Positions 11,813 to 24,659 are shown, counted from the first letter of the stretch. The stretch: 64,000 bases of DNA from Apostichopus japonicus (GCF_037975245.1 NC_092567.1:2145714-2209713); one strand, 5' to 3'. Program-made: numbers and translations. Notes: generated from the letters alone by a model not told the origin.

Positions 11813-13419
11813 TATATCAGGTCTATCATAATGCGTGTGTGTATGGACGCCTTAAACAACTGTACAATTGTGCTATGAAACCAGCTGTGGCTGTTCTCGA
11901 ACTCGACCGAGTCTTCGGGTAACATGGCGCATTTTGGGAAGGGGCCACCGCACCCCCCCCCCCCCCCCCCCGTAGCGTATTTTTTTTATGATATCGCTAG
12001 TAATTTCAAAATAGAAAATGCTTAGATGCAACTAACAAGGCCTGGGAAGTGTCATTTCCAGCGATCTGCTAGGCATTTTCGGCCAAAAGTTTCTTGTACC
12101 CTTCGCTCCGCTTAGATAGTTTGCCTACATGCTTCTCCCCTCCCTTGGCAATTTCCTCACTACGCGCCTGTTCGAATCTGTAAAGTAAACTGCAGGTATA
12201 ACACCATATCAGTGAGCATGAAAATGGCGTTCCAGGATGAACAGCATCAAAACTGTCTGTGTGTGTAGTCAAGAGCGAAGGAGCAGAATTTGATTTGGGG
12301 AGCTGTAACGACTTGCCCGAAAAATATAACCAACATTTTCGCGCGCTCCGCGCGCGTTCAACGTGTTAATGTTAATGTCAATATCATACAAGCAAGCATC
12401 GGTTATCACATCGAATGCCATCATGTACCGTACGGTCACTGAAAGTTGCGCAGTAATACCGCGGGATGCTCATGTAAACAACGAATTGTCCTATGTAGAT
12501 GGAGAAAAAGCATGGAGGTCCAATTATGTCAAAACTCTTTTTTACATTAGTAATGGCGAATTAGTCGGCCAAGCTTAGAACTTAATTTTAATTACCAAGG
12601 AGATAATTTTTAAACTATTCATTTCCTTTAGCTACATCATTGCAAATTTAATTTTCTTTCAGTAGGTGCCCGAAAAATTCTCAGCATATTGCCCGAATTT
12701 TCAGAAAGAAATATTTCGTTAGCCCCCCCCCCCCCCCCCGCCTCCTTGACCTATGTGTGTAGTGTTCGGTTTCAGAAATATCTGGTATTTTTTTTAATTC
12801 CTTCAACGAAGTGTTATAATAGCCGTTATTAGAGGCTTCAATATTTGTACACCAATAAATTAACTGTGTCTGCATTTTCGAAAATTTCCTATCAGCATTC
12901 TTCATCATACTTCCCTCTACTCGTGAAATTTTGACCAGTCTGTTAGGGGTTCAAGGAGGATTTTCTATATTGGTTGTCCATAGATGAAATGTTTTGCAAC
13001 ATTATGGGTATGTTTTGAAGTGAGTTTAATCACGAGAAATGCGAATTTTGAAATTCTGAACAAAAAATGGGCTTTAGACCCTCAAAAGAGGGGTTGTCGG
13101 GTACTGTGGGCCGCGACGTAGAATCACCTACAAAAAGCAATGATCCATAGGACATGCGATGAGGTTGAACATGATGTGTGACTGGTGACAAACTTCAAAA
13201 AGGTTATGGATGGAAAAAAAAATATTGGAAAATACTTGGTTCTCAGGCAAAAGTGTACATCTGGTTGGTCATTTTCAAGCCCGAGAAGTGTCATTTCCGG
13301 TGATCTGGGGTGTACCAAAACCAGAAATTTTCTTGTACGCTGCGCGCCAACCGATGGTGGCGCTCGTCTTAGATAGTAATTCGCGCCCCCCGGGTTAGAA
13401 AATCCTGGATACGCCCCTG
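11623..13419. mobile_element. Cluster of hAT-type transposon ends and fragments
   Basis: A left end (cagtgacggatcgaggattt) starts at 11623 and a right end (aatcctggatacgcccctg) finishes at 13419; both are typical hAT termini. Their flanking octamers (agggaagc and ctactctg) do not match, so they belong to different insertions or to a rearranged composite. Between them are C-runs (about 11954-11971 and 12723-12739), GC-palindromes (gcgcgctccgcgcgcg near 12340) and two 'gtgtcatttcc' blocks near 12048 and 13289. No transposase frame survives. Confidence 0.55.
11734..11811. repeat. (AT)n microsatellite
   Basis: About 39 uninterrupted TA dinucleotides inside the hAT cluster. It is followed by ordinary sequence. 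Confidence 0.95.
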
Positions 13420-13557
13420 CTACTCTGTTGTACCTTTGGCAACCATACTTGTCTGTTGACACATCGATTACTCCATGATTGGGTGTTTTGTCATTGATAG
13501 CAGAGATTCATTTTAGTTGTAATTGATACTTTTCTGTGAATCTCATAAGGTTGGCAG

Positions 13558-13812
13558 TCAGTTAACTAAGGATTTCAGTCTGAAGACTATACAAGCTTCC
13601 ACTTGCTGTGATTGGTGCAATAGAACGTGGGAGTATGGAATCCACCAAACATCATCTCTTGATGGGCGAAACAAAGACCTTTTCTGTTCTGAATTGCGCA
13701 TGAATGTAACCTTGATGTCATTAAATGAATCAGAATTGTCTAAACTTATTCCAACCCACCAGTAGCCATCATAGACACAAGAGACAAACTGTCCAAGCCT
13801 CAAATCATGAAT
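13558..13812 (-). pseudogene. Orphan 3' fragment of an uncharacterised invertebrate gene family
   Basis: The minus-strand frame from the last upstream stop (TAA at 13815) to TGA at 13560-13558 encodes 84 residues. The pattern is GQFVSCVYDGYWWVGI, then an acidic stretch, VTFMRN, FRPSRDDVWWIPYSHVL. From memory, many invertebrate and cnidarian genomes carry multicopy genes ending in a small beta-rich module of the form YDxxWWxG...VxFM...WPxxxDxxWxPxxxVL. I know no proven function, and mobility is suspected only from copy number. There is no start codon, and the only possible acceptor (gatttgag) has a poor pyrimidine tract. This is probably a broken or partial copy. Confidence 0.45.
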
Positions 13813-13815
13813 TTA

Positions 13816-14246
13816 TTGTAGTATTACAGCTTCCTTTTACTCAGCTAGTATATTTGATGTGTTGTTTCCTGTGTATAAAGTGTCATGTACCATCAATGCT
13901 TGGTTTAAACAATGCCTCACTTCATTGTGTTTACAGTAGTGATCTTACTTAACTAGTATTTGTGAAGTCTTTGATAAACAACAAGTAGCAAGATGAGATG
14001 TTCAAGTTAATCCTCTGGTGATTTCTATTTTCTTTACTGAAAGTACACTAATTGCATGATGTTGCACAGATTGAATGAACGATTCAGTACTGTATCACAC
14101 TTGATATCTATAAAGCAGTTAAAGGAGATTTCCTTACATAACTTTAAGCATTGTGGAGCATGGTAACATTAAAATGATAAAACAGCACAAGGAGAGACAG
14201 GGACTATGCACTCGGGGAAGTAGTGGGGAATGGGAACCCAAACCAA
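13816..14246. other. Gene-free stretch
   Basis: Nothing recognised beyond a G-rich run near 14260 at the edge of the following array. Confidence 0.4.
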
Positions 14247-15080
14247 TGTGTGGGGAGGAGGTGGGGGGGGGTGGGTACATACATAAGGACAATTTGAAGC
14301 AGAACATTACCATACCAAATAATTTAGTATGTCTTGAATGCATGTGTTATGCATTCTCTTTCAAGTAAAAGTCAGTCACATACTGTATGTATACAGATCT
14401 GCATAGTGCACTATGGCCAGGAAGGGTGTCAGATTGTGGACAGTGTGTAATTTATTTAGTGCCTCCTGTAGAATAACACTGTACTGATCATGTACACAAG
14501 TACAGTACACACTGTTCATGTATGGACTGGTTCACATTCATTTTCCATTCTGATAAAGGGGTGGGTATAGGATGTGGGTGGGGAGGGGTGTGGCGGTTAC
14601 ATGCATACAGACAGTTTGAAGCAGATGTTTACCATACCAAATAATTCAGTATACCTTGAATGCATGTGTTATGCAGTCTCTTTGCATTAAAGGTCAATCA
14701 CATACTGTATGAATACAAATCTGCATAGTGCACTATGGCCAGGAAGGGTGTCAGATTGGGTACAGTGTGTATTTATTTATTGAGGTGCCTCGTGTAAAAT
14801 AACACTGCGCTGACCATGTGCACATGTACAGTATACACTCTACCTGTATGAACTGGTTCACATTCAATTTATATGTTGATAAAGGGTTGGTAGAGGATGT
14901 GGGTGTGTCGGTCACATACTGTACATACCGTAGTTTGAAGCAGATGTTTAACATACCAAATAATTCAGTATAAAATGAATGAATGTGTTATGCAGTCTCT
15001 TTGCAGTAAAAGTCAGTCACATACTGTATGTATATACAAATCTGTATAGTACACTATGGGGCGGGTGCCATGGGGGGAGG
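14247..15080. repeat. Tandem repeat of about 320 bp, 2.6 copies
   Basis: The anchor TTTGAAGCAG lies at 14293, 14614 and 14934. Each unit contains 'accataccaaataatt', 'catactgtatg' and 'ggttcacattca' in the same order, plus a G-rich 'ggtgggtatagg' region. The last copy is truncated near 15075 after 'acactatggggcgggtg'. Open frames crossing it are not shared between units. Confidence 0.8.
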
Positions 15081-16387
15081 GAGTCAGAGAGTATTAGACA
15101 GAACAGTTTTAATAATTACATTTCAATATTTTCTAATGCTGTGTAATATGGTCTCTTTGAAAGAAGATACGTTTCCACTGTTTTCCCTCGCAAGCATGTT
15201 TCTGTAGAGCTGATGTCACTCAAATACTTCCCTTACACTATTAAACTAAGGATGTTGCCCTTCTCCGTATGTAAAGTACTGATTAGAATTGAACTCTTAA
15301 CCATGCTACATATTTGTTTGGTATCTCTGTACATTTCATTATCAAACTGTGTTTTGCTCTCACATGTCTCAAAAAACAATGTGTGTTTTTTAAATGTTAA
15401 CTAACACCCCTCCCTCCATTAGGTCTGGAACGTCTTGTATGTTTGCTTGATGATGTTAGTATTTACATACAATGCACTAGGTGAGCATATGTTGTTTCCA
15501 TAGTACAAAGTAAGCATATATTTCTCGATTGTGTTCTACTCAATTCCTTTATAGTTAAGATATGCTTAGTTAAGATAACTTGAACTTTTCTGATAATCAT
15601 TCAACAACAATGCTAAGGTCTTCATTATTTATGACTTAGATTTGCTAAGCATGTCCAGCTCTTGCTAAAAGTAGTAATTCTAGCTTTTCGCAGGTGATGT
15701 TTGAGATTTTTAACATAGCCTAACTTTATTACTAGTCTAGCATATATCCTAAGTTTGGCCTGGCCTTGTACAAATCCTAGCCCATGCCTCTATACCATAC
15801 CGTCACATCATCTTTCTGATCAATTAATACTGCTTAAGCTATTAACAGCGGTTCTTCTCCATTTAATAATCCATCTTTATAACAACAAGTCAATGGTAAC
15901 AAATAACTCCCACGAATATACTACGTCTGCAAATCCACTCATATAGAACTAAACCATTCATTGTCACTGATATTCACTATATGTTAACAGGTATTCAATA
16001 GCATGAGTCACCGATATTCAAATATACAGGTGTTTCCTAGCTTTTCGCGGGTGATTTTTGAGATTTGTAACGGACATTTTGGCGCCAATAGTAATAAATG
16101 CACAAGAAACGTAAAGTTATACATGCCCGTTGGAAACAGACAGTTTAAAATATGACGTCTATTGGATATGCAGTGAGGAAGGGGTCGAGGAAGTAAATAA
16201 TACAACACAACCTATATCAAGTAGATCAAGCTACCATTGACATTTCCCACTAAGCGGTAGGATGTTACGTCCCCCCCCCCCACACCAACGGTTAAAATTT
16301 TGGGCCAAAGCATTTTATGTACACATTCCCAAACCCTAATAACTGCTAGTGGATGCATAAACGAACAATAAACACAAACGTTTCAAT
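15081..16387. other. Gene-free stretch
   Basis: AT-rich. The word 'tagcttttcgc(a/g)ggtgattttTGAGATTT' occurs twice (about 15680-15710 and 16037-16063), so part is a dispersed or duplicated sequence. No exon is supported. Confidence 0.4.
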
Positions 16388-17672
16388 ACTATCCCTCCAT
16401 CCAATTATCCATCCTATACATCATATCCACCCAATTATATAAATCCATCCTATCAATCCATCCTATACATCCTACCAATCCAAATATATCCATCCATCCT
16501 TTCCATCCTATCCATCATATCCATCCTATCTACCCATCCAATCTATCCATCCTATCTATCCATCGTATCCCTTTATCCTATACATGCTATCCATCCATCG
16601 TATCAATCCATCCCATCCTATCTATTCATCCTATCCATCCATCCTGCCTATCTATCATTTTCATCCATCCATCCATCCTCTCTATCCATCATATACTTAA
16701 TATTCATCCAACATCCAACCTATCCATTCATCATTTCCATCCATCCTATCCATACATCCTATCTATCCATCATATACTTAATATTCATCCAATTAGTATC
16801 CACGTATCCTATACATCCAGCCTATCCATCCATCATATCAATCCAACATATACATCAAACCTATCCATCCATCATTTTCATCCATCTTATCCATCCATCC
16901 TATCTATCCATCATATACTTCCTATTCATCCAATTATACCCAAGTATCCTATCCATCCAACCTATCTATCCATCCTATCCATCTATACATCCTATCGACC
17001 GAATTCTATCCATCCATCCTGTCCATTCATCCTATCCATCTTATCTATCCATCCAATCCATCTATCCTTCGATCCATCCTATCCATCCATCCTAATTATC
17101 CATCATATACATCATATCCACCCAATTCTATCCATCCAACCTATCAATCCACCTTATCCATAATATCCATAATATACATACATCATATACATCCTTCCTA
17201 TCCCTCCATCCTATCCCTCCTCCTATACATCCTATACATCCAATTATATTCATACATCCTCTATATCTATCCTATCCATCGTATCCATCTATCATATCTA
17301 TCCATCCTATGAATGTATCGTATCCGTCCATCTATCCAATCCATCCATCCTATACATCCATCCTATTCATCCATCATATCCATCCTTACTATCCATCCTT
17401 TCTATCCATCCTATGAGTGCATCGTATCCATCTATCCTATCCTATCCATCCTATCCATCCATCCTATCCATTTATCCTATCCACTCTATCCATCCTATCA
17501 ATCCATCTTATACATCCGGTTCTATCCATCTATCCTATCCATCCATTCAATACATACTATCCATCTAATTATATCCCCTATCCATCCATCCAATCTAACC
17601 ATCCTTTCGATCCATATACCTACCATTATACATATCTATCTATTTATCTATCTATCTATCTGTATATCTATC
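16388..17672. repeat. Long TATCCATCC-type simple repeat array
   Basis: About 1.28 kb of degenerate TATCCATCC/ATCC units, with larger 'tatacttaatattcatccaa' segments near 16690, 16780 and 16918, ending in (TATC)n at 17637-17672. It reads as Tyr-Pro-Ser-Ile repeats in all plus frames, which is a composition artefact and not a gene. Confidence 0.95.
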
Positions 17673-18195
17673 ATAAAAGTATTTGATACTTTACCAAAGT
17701 AGCTAATGTATAAAAAATATAAAGAAAACATTTTAATTGAACGGTCGTCATCATATACATATTCTTAGACTTTAGTTCAGAAGCCATTTTTTCATTTTAT
17801 ATTATTTTTGGGCAATGTTACATACGCAGATTTAGTTCCATAACAATCTTTTTCTGCTAATATTCATTATTTTTAGAAACTATAATTAATGTGGTGTTTT
17901 GGAAATATTATATTGGCAAACGACATTTGATTTTCTTTATAAGACTTCCTTTCCGACATGGATTTTTGTGGAAAGCGAGCGCATTTTGCGTTGCTGGAAA
18001 GATAACTGAATAAATTAATGGAAAAATTAGGCTGCTAATTGAAAGTATTTAATAATAGAATCCAGTAGACGAGTGCAAAAACCACACCATAAGACACATC
18101 ATAACAGAACTACATAGCAGAAAAGATAACGTTTCCCTATGTGTGGTTAGTTTAATAAATACATTTTCTACTATAGCATTAACTGCTTCACTTAC
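17673..18195. other. Gene-free stretch
   Basis: AT-rich sequence with nothing recognised. Confidence 0.4.
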
Positions 18196-18267
18196 CAGCT
18201 AGATATTTTTGCCAGATACTTTCAATAAGACTGGGGTGATCCACACTTCTCGCATAACCGATGGAAT
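18196..18267 (-). CDS. Candidate 72-nt internal exon
   Basis: On the minus strand an acceptor (ctattggttaacag) is followed by 72 nt, open in one frame, then a strong donor (CTG|GTAAGTG). The frame reads SIGYARSVDHPSLIESIWQK plus a few residues, with two bases at the start and one at the end, so the exon is phase 1 on both sides. It lies upstream of the NLR exons on the same strand and could be a 5' exon of that gene. However, the next known exon (10998) starts in phase 0, so another exon would be needed between them. I do not recognise a domain. Confidence 0.25.
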
Positions 18268-20095
18268 CTGTTAACCAATAGAAAAAATTGAAATTATGTA
18301 ATAAAGAAAGTGGCGTCAACCAACGTTGGTGAAAAGCAAAACGTAGTTGAAATGGTATTTAACAATTTTGAAGCTGCAAATAGTATATAGAAATATTTTT
18401 ATATTGATATCTTGTTCGTGATCGTGTTCGTTCAGCCGTTGAAAGTTTGTCACCCTGGCCTTAGTATTGACGCAACCAACATATAAAGGCATTGAAATAG
18501 TTTCTAGTAATTTAAGCATTCCGTAAAATATCTTGCAGTAGAAAAGCTGCCACTTGTCAGCAAAACACACCTAACTAAGTACATGTAAAGCTCTAATACC
18601 ACGACTATCCGGATATCATCAGGCAAAACCGAGGTGATCGGAAAATATAGTGACAAAGATATGTAAGGAATGTATAAAGTTTGAATGTGCTGAGAATTTA
18701 ATAGAAAGGTTCATGTCTTGCTTCACCAATGTTTATAACGTTAAATGGTAGCAAACTGATTATATTTTTGAAAAATGTACTTTGGTGTGAAAAGGTCATG
18801 ATGGTTACCGGGAGAGCAGGGTGGGGGGGGGGGGTGGTTGTGAGACAGGGGTAAAAATGTCAGATGTGGTTCCATCAATTGAAGGATAAAATCACTTTGT
18901 TTTCCTTTTTGCAGGGGAGACTCATGGAGGTAGATAGGAGGGTGGGGTTGGCGGTGGAGGTGATTGAAGTTCGAAGAAATGTGAACATACTTGGTGTTAT
19001 AGCATCCGCGTTATTATGTTGTGCGTTTTAAGATGACAGATACTATAGATACGGTATCACATTTACAAGACGCTTCGCCTTGACGCTTGTGATTCGAGTG
19101 TGTCTAGCATAAAACGTGATATGTAAAGAGTTGCCAAAATAGCGAATGACACACCACTCTAAAGATTAATGAGCGATACATTGGTTGTATGCATGACTAC
19201 AAACAGATGTTCGTAGGATTGTGTACGGATTGCCGTATTGTTAAAACAAGAGCAGCAAGTCTGCATAAGCTCGTGTAACCTTTTATTTGAGAAATGTGTT
19301 ATTTCTTGCGCGAGATAACGGTGTTATTTCCTTTCCTTACATCTCCTCTCCCCTTGCCCCCATGCTCCTTCTTAGCAGCCATAATTTGCTTATATGATAG
19401 AAGGTTGTTTAATTTCGCCCTCTCAATTAGTACCTTACATAAGTATGTCAGTTATAACTCTAACGTACCGCTAGAGTCTTACGTTGAAATAGTTTTCTTT
19501 TTCTTTGAATACAATACATTCGTCGCCTGAGCCACATTTAAATGTTCCCCGCGATATCAATATAGTGAACGGCCAATATGGCTATATGGTCACCAACATC
19601 GATTATGGTCGCATCACCGTATTTGCAGCTTCTACGCATGCTCACATGTACGTCATGTATTTGGGACCTTTTCAGAAAGTAAAACTACATTTTACATGCG
19701 GATCTTTGCAATGTGCCATCCAACCTTTATTTTTGCCGCAGGTACTAACCTACATAATTAGTAAGGTTATGAGTTTCTATACTTAATGCGAATCAATCCT
19801 CTAAACATTAATTTAAAATGCAGCTTTTGTGAGGTCGGCTACACCGAAATATGTCTCAAGGACATGCAGTTAGGTATAGGTTTTCACAGAAGCTTTACAG
19901 TTCAATTGCAGTGAATGTCTGTATTTCTTTCATATGTTACTCTCGCAATTTTCCAGTCATTTCTAATATTACCTCTATCTTAAACAAAAATGCATTCGAG
20001 AAAATCAAACAACATCTGAAAATCATGTTATTACAGGAACATGTTACACGAAGGAAGATTTTGAGAACGAAACATGTGTAAAAGTAAGTGAGCCT
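18268..20095. other. Gene-free stretch
   Basis: A G-rich tract (about 18815-18840) is the only compositional feature. A plus-strand frame at 19505-19786 was considered and not accepted. Confidence 0.4.
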
Positions 20096-20129
20096 GACGT
20101 TTCGATCCTAGCAGATTCCTCTTCAGAGG
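20096..20129 (-). other. Hairpin motif CTGANGA-stem-GAAA, locus 2
   Basis: The minus strand reads CTGAAGA, one G, a decayed stem (GAATC/GGATC around tgcta), then GAAACGTC. The design matches the loci at 8412 and 57512. The GAAACGTC tail and CTGAAGA box are words of the hammerhead core, but the stem has mismatches. Confidence 0.35.
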
Positions 20130-20339
20130 CTGCATGACAAGTAACAGTAACATAAGGGACAAACACACGCACATAATACACACAGGTTAATGAGCATGGT
20201 GAACACAAACCACAGACTCCACTACCAAAAGTATTATCAGGGGATGTTATACCCCGTAATACGTCACGCTACAATATCATTGGGGAAGTGGTGAGGAACA
20301 AACAAGAAAGCAAAGACAGAGCTTAGTTTAAACTACCGT

Positions 20340-20920
20340 CCACCTTTCTTAATTCCTTCATTGAGTAGTACAATATATTGACTTAATAAACTTTCTATGT
20401 ACTTGTGCAAGTATAGGTTTTTAGTTGTAGATGTCTCATCCGACGTGTGACATGTGACCCATTTACTGTACGGGGGCGAGTACGTTAACTAACATTTCTT
20501 AGTTCCTTCATTGATTAGTACAATCTATTAACTTCATATACTTTCTAGGTACTTGTGCAAGTATAGGTTTTGTAGTTGTAGATTACTGTCTTATCCAACG
20601 TGTGACACGTGACCCATTTACTGTACGGAGGACGAGTACGTTAACTAACATTTCTTAGTTCCTTCATTGATTAGTACAGTCTATTAACACAGAAGAAAGA
20701 AAACTACATAGAAGAGTTCAAAATCAACAGCGAATGGAAGTCACACACAAACACACATGTCACATGCACCCAAAATGAAACAACTTGGATACAAACTGAC
20801 ACTAAATGCGTTTTAGCGTGTCTGCGTGCGTGTGTAGGGGTGAGTGATGGATTCCTTTTTTGCCACCAGGTCTTGCACTATACCCCATCTCCCTTAATTC
20901 CTTCATTGATTAGTGCAATA
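20340..20920. repeat. Tandem repeat of about 150-156 bp, three to four copies
   Basis: The anchor CCTTCATTGA occurs at 20355, 20505, 20661 and 20900. The first two units share 'acttgtgcaagtatagg', 'cacgtgacccatttactgta' and 'gagtacgttaactaacattt'. The last interval is enlarged by unrelated sequence. Confidence 0.75.
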
Positions 20921-21328
20921 TGTTAACCGTATTTACTTACCTAATCAGGGTTCAAGTGGATGGCATTTGTATTGGTGTAAATATCATTGACTCAATGACC
21001 TCTATTTTCAATAATATGAAAATCCTTGTTATTGTTATGTTCAATCATTGGTTCTGGTATCTGGTTGGTTCTGGTATCGAATGGCCCTGGAAGTGGGAGG
21101 TTGTGTCCAACTATGTTTGTGGAAGCTTATGAACAAACCATGCCTTAGCAATACATCAAGCCTTTGTCAATTTAATGTAACTGTGACAGTATCGGAATGC
21201 TATTATAAAACCAGTCAATATATCCAAATTGTGCAGACACCAATCCGATATACACAGCTATTTGGAGAAACACATCCACTACTTCATGTATTACCGTGAT
21301 CGCCGTGTTAAAAATTGTCGTACAACTG

Positions 21329-21629
21329 ATGTGGCGGAGTGTATAGCCTAATGGTTAACGCCGGCGTCTCCCAGTCATGAGATCCCCGGTTCGATTCCCC
21401 GCCGACAGCAATGTGTGTCGTCTGGCAAGGGTGTTGTTCAATAACAACTTCCTGACATGGACGTTAAATGGATGTGTGCCGAGAGATTGGCTTCGGTCAG
21501 CTTGCGAGTCTACAAGCCTCCATGGCTTCTTTCGCGAGTTCCTGCTTGCGGGAAGATCACATATACACACATACATACATACATACACGCATACATACAT
21601 ACATACATACACACATATATACATACATG
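21329..21629 (+). mobile_element. tRNA-derived SINE with (CATA)n tail
   Basis: The head looks like a tRNA gene: an A box TAGCCTAATGG at 21344-21354 and a perfect B box GGTTCGATTCC at 21388-21398, the internal RNA polymerase III promoter. The T-stem and acceptor stem do not pair well, so this is not a functional tRNA. After about 70 bases comes a tRNA-unrelated body with 'gacgttaaatgg', a word found in many marine-animal SINEs, and then a simple-repeat tail (about 21560-21629). A target duplication is not obvious. SINEs depend on a partner LINE, which is not seen in this window. Confidence 0.75.
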
Positions 21630-22636
21630 TGTCATACGTTCTGACATTAGTATTTTGGTAACATTTATATACTGTTTTCTTTTATTTGAAAAACTTTAGC
21701 ATGCATAACAAATCTATTCATAATCATCCAACCGAGGCAGAGGCCATACTATATACAATAGCAGGGAAATAACAGTTACTCAATGAATTTACTGATGACG
21801 TGAAAGCCTTAATAACACCTTTTCGAATTCGCCTGTTTCAAGTAACGCGTGTTGGTTATGACAAGCATTTTACATAATCTTACCGCTTGTCGACGAGGCT
21901 CATGACATTTTAACCATCGGCATATACACTAAGACTGGCACCTACACCTTGCAACGCTAGCGTAACATATTGACATGCTATCCTCGAAACCAGCATTAAT
22001 TTGACTATGACAGGATTAATACGTCCCCTACTGGATATGTGTCCCGTCTATACCAGATCAGCCGGAAAATGAGTGAAATTATATACCCTGGCAGTGTGCG
22101 GGTGCTTACGACTATGACTGGTCACGAATTAGCCAGTGTTCAGACCCATCGTTTTGTTGAGGCGACTGACAGGCTTTCTCCAGTGCTGGTCGGTGACGTT
22201 CGTGTGCAGCTTTGACGGTTCATGACTAGAACTTGAGCAAACTTTGGACACAAAGCCATGTAGCCGAAGGCGTTCAGCGTTGGAAGATTTTCGGGAGGGA
22301 CGTGTGTGCTTGGGTGAGCAACATCAATCCTGTGATACACACGCAATGAGCCAGTATACATTGTACATTATGAGCAGAAGAAGGGAAACGAGACAAGAGA
22401 GGAAAAAGACGAGACAGAGACAGAAGTACAGTTTACGAAACACCATTAAAGTACTTAATGCAATATCTCAACAGGGTGCCGAGAGGATAAAGGGAGGGGC
22501 ACGACATCCAGGACGATCTTTTAAGGGCCACCGTAGGTGCACAAATGAAATGACTGATCTCTGTAGTCCGATAGTGGTTGCGACCGAGATGAAGTTAAGT
22601 GTGATTGTTAAGCCAACCTTTATCCATTCAATAGAT
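21630..22636. other. Gene-free stretch
   Basis: The open frame at 22244-22933 is long only because it runs into the following heptamer array. Its non-repetitive part has no recognisable domain. Confidence 0.4.
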
Positions 22637-22851
22637 GGAGGGAGGAGGGAGGAGGGAGGAGGGAGGAGGGAGGAGGGAGGAGGGAGGAGGGAGGAGAGAG
22701 GAGGGAGGAGGGAGGAGGGAGGAGGGAGGAGGGAGGAGGGAGGAGGGAGGAGGGAGGAGGGAGGAGGGAGGAGGGAGGAGGGAGGAGGGAGGAGGGAGGA
22801 GGGAGGAGGGAGGAGGGAGGAGGGAGGAGGGAGGAGGGAGGAGGGAGAAGG
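22637..22851. repeat. (GGGAGGA)n heptanucleotide array
   Basis: About 30 near-perfect 7-base units with one interruption near 22693. Three units make 21 bases, so every frame is open on both strands, giving long Gly/Arg/Glu or Ser/Leu/Pro readings that are artefacts. The G-rich strand has regularly spaced GG/GGG runs and could form quadruplexes. Confidence 0.95.
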
Positions 22852-24576
22852 GAGCACGGAGCAGGTAGGAAGAAGGAAGGGAGGACGTTGTAAAATTGTT
22901 ATTGGGGATAAACGATTTGTACATTTTATATAAAAAATAGACAATTGCCATAATGACATCACTAATTTTGCTCAAGTTGACAAATGTCAGCATTCAACAT
23001 CACCAAATATTGACAATGTGTATCTCCACTAATCAAAATGCTATATCATGTGGCTTTAAGCTGTAGATGCAAACCTTGCACATCAGTTGTGTTTAACGAT
23101 ACACTTTATCCTCTAGAATAGAGTCTTACGTAAATGGTGCAATGAGGCAGATCTCTCCAAAGCGAACACCACGGCAAGAATATGGTAGCAATACCATTTC
23201 TGTATTTGTTATAGGTATATTATTCGAGGAAGAATGGCTGCCATAAATATCAAGCTCAGGGAAGCTGTATCAACATCTCCATTTGCCATATAACTCTCGC
23301 TCAATATTGTTCTCCACCAAACTTCTCAAGTTGTTGTGCATATTTACAAGTGATATCAGGTATATTCAGCAGAACCAGTTTACTGTCATTCCGAATTACG
23401 TTAAAGTTTTTACGGTTGTCACACAGTGTGAAACCAGTACAATTTTTATTTGCCCCTAGTTTCTCCTTTCTGTAGTTGTAAATAACGTTACATTGTATAC
23501 ATACAGCCAAGTTAGCCTATATGTTGCTATGGTAGGCTACTTTCGAGATACACTTCCTCATTCAGCAACGATTTCTCTAGTGCGCAATCACGGAACTCGG
23601 GTGAAACTGACGGATGTATAAGTACGGGTATGTAGCTAAAGTGTGAGATCACGTACCTATTTCATATACATACGCTATATGCTTCACGAGATTTTGCAAA
23701 GCTTATGCACTTAGGATTTCAGGCACACAGAGTGATTTTGACAAGAACCAGTACTAAGTGTTATTAATAGTATTCTACCTTCATATTAATTATAATAATA
23801 ATTTATTGATTTTCAAGACAGTATTGAATTCTCCATAACCACTATAAATACGACGTCGTGTCTTCATTATTTGCTCCCTCTCAGCAGTAAAATTACAAGA
23901 TAGTCCCCTCCCTGCCGTTCTCCTTGAAAGAGTGACACAAGGGAACCTACTTGACATATAGTTCGAAACACCAACAAAGGGTAACTTTAAATGAATATCT
24001 ATAAACAAAATTACACCCAATCAAATTTTGGATCGCAAATAGCTGCTCTTTCCCCCAAACATTCCTAAAAATTGACATAGGCCTACAAGTAACGGCAGTG
24101 ACGTACGGTGTGAAAAATATCAATGTTTCTGAGTTAAGAGACAAGCGATAATGCCAAGAACTCTTTCGCTATATTATATACTCTGCAATAAAAACCAAAT
24201 GAGTTGTAGCCTGCTGTAACGACAGAGAGGTAAACTAAGTACTATAACTAGCTTAATTCTATGACCTACATCTAGGCAAATCATATTGTATACGCAACGA
24301 TGCGCTAATTTGATCTAGCTGATATTTAAATATAACTAAGCCTATACATAAATTCATAATTAGTAACTTAAGTCATTTTGTACGTACACTTCAATTCGCC
24401 TGATCCAATCTTCTCAAAAATAAAGTAAAAGATGGCTCCGTGGTGTATAATAACCACTATGGATTTCTGCACACAGCTTTATCGTTGAATATGATTTTGA
24501 GAGTGTGTGTCATAATGCAGCACATATATAGTTTAGTGAAGAGCACAACCCGGAAATGATATTGTCTTACAACACG

Positions 24577-24578
<2 letters not shown>
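22852..24578. other. Gene-free stretch
   Basis: No splice-supported frame or repeat is recognised. Confidence 0.4.

Positions 24579-24643
<65 letters not shown>
24579..24643. repeat. (AT)n microsatellite bordering the satellite
   Basis: An uninterrupted AT dinucleotide run immediately to the left of the 209 bp satellite. Confidence 0.95.
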
Positions 24644-24644
<1 letters not shown>

Positions 24645-24659
24645 CTCTAAATTAGACCG

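Noticed and set aside
11623-13419. One complete 1.8 kb hAT element
   Set aside because: Both termini look right, but the flanking octamers differ and the interior is a patchwork. Treated as several fragments.
17313-17702. 129-codon Tyr/Pro/Ser/Ile-rich frame
   Set aside because: Translation of the ATCC simple-repeat array; several plus frames read similarly.
19505-19786. Plus-strand frame that looks somewhat protein-like and ends near a possible GTACTA donor
   Set aside because: Two frames are open across the same stretch, the acceptor is weak, and no family is recognised.
21338-21410. Functional tRNA gene
   Set aside because: A and B boxes are present, but the acceptor and T stems do not pair and a SINE body follows.
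22244-22993. Long Gly/Arg/Glu and Ser/Leu/Pro reading frames on both strands
   Set aside because: They are produced by the (GGGAGGA)n array, which has no stops in any frame.
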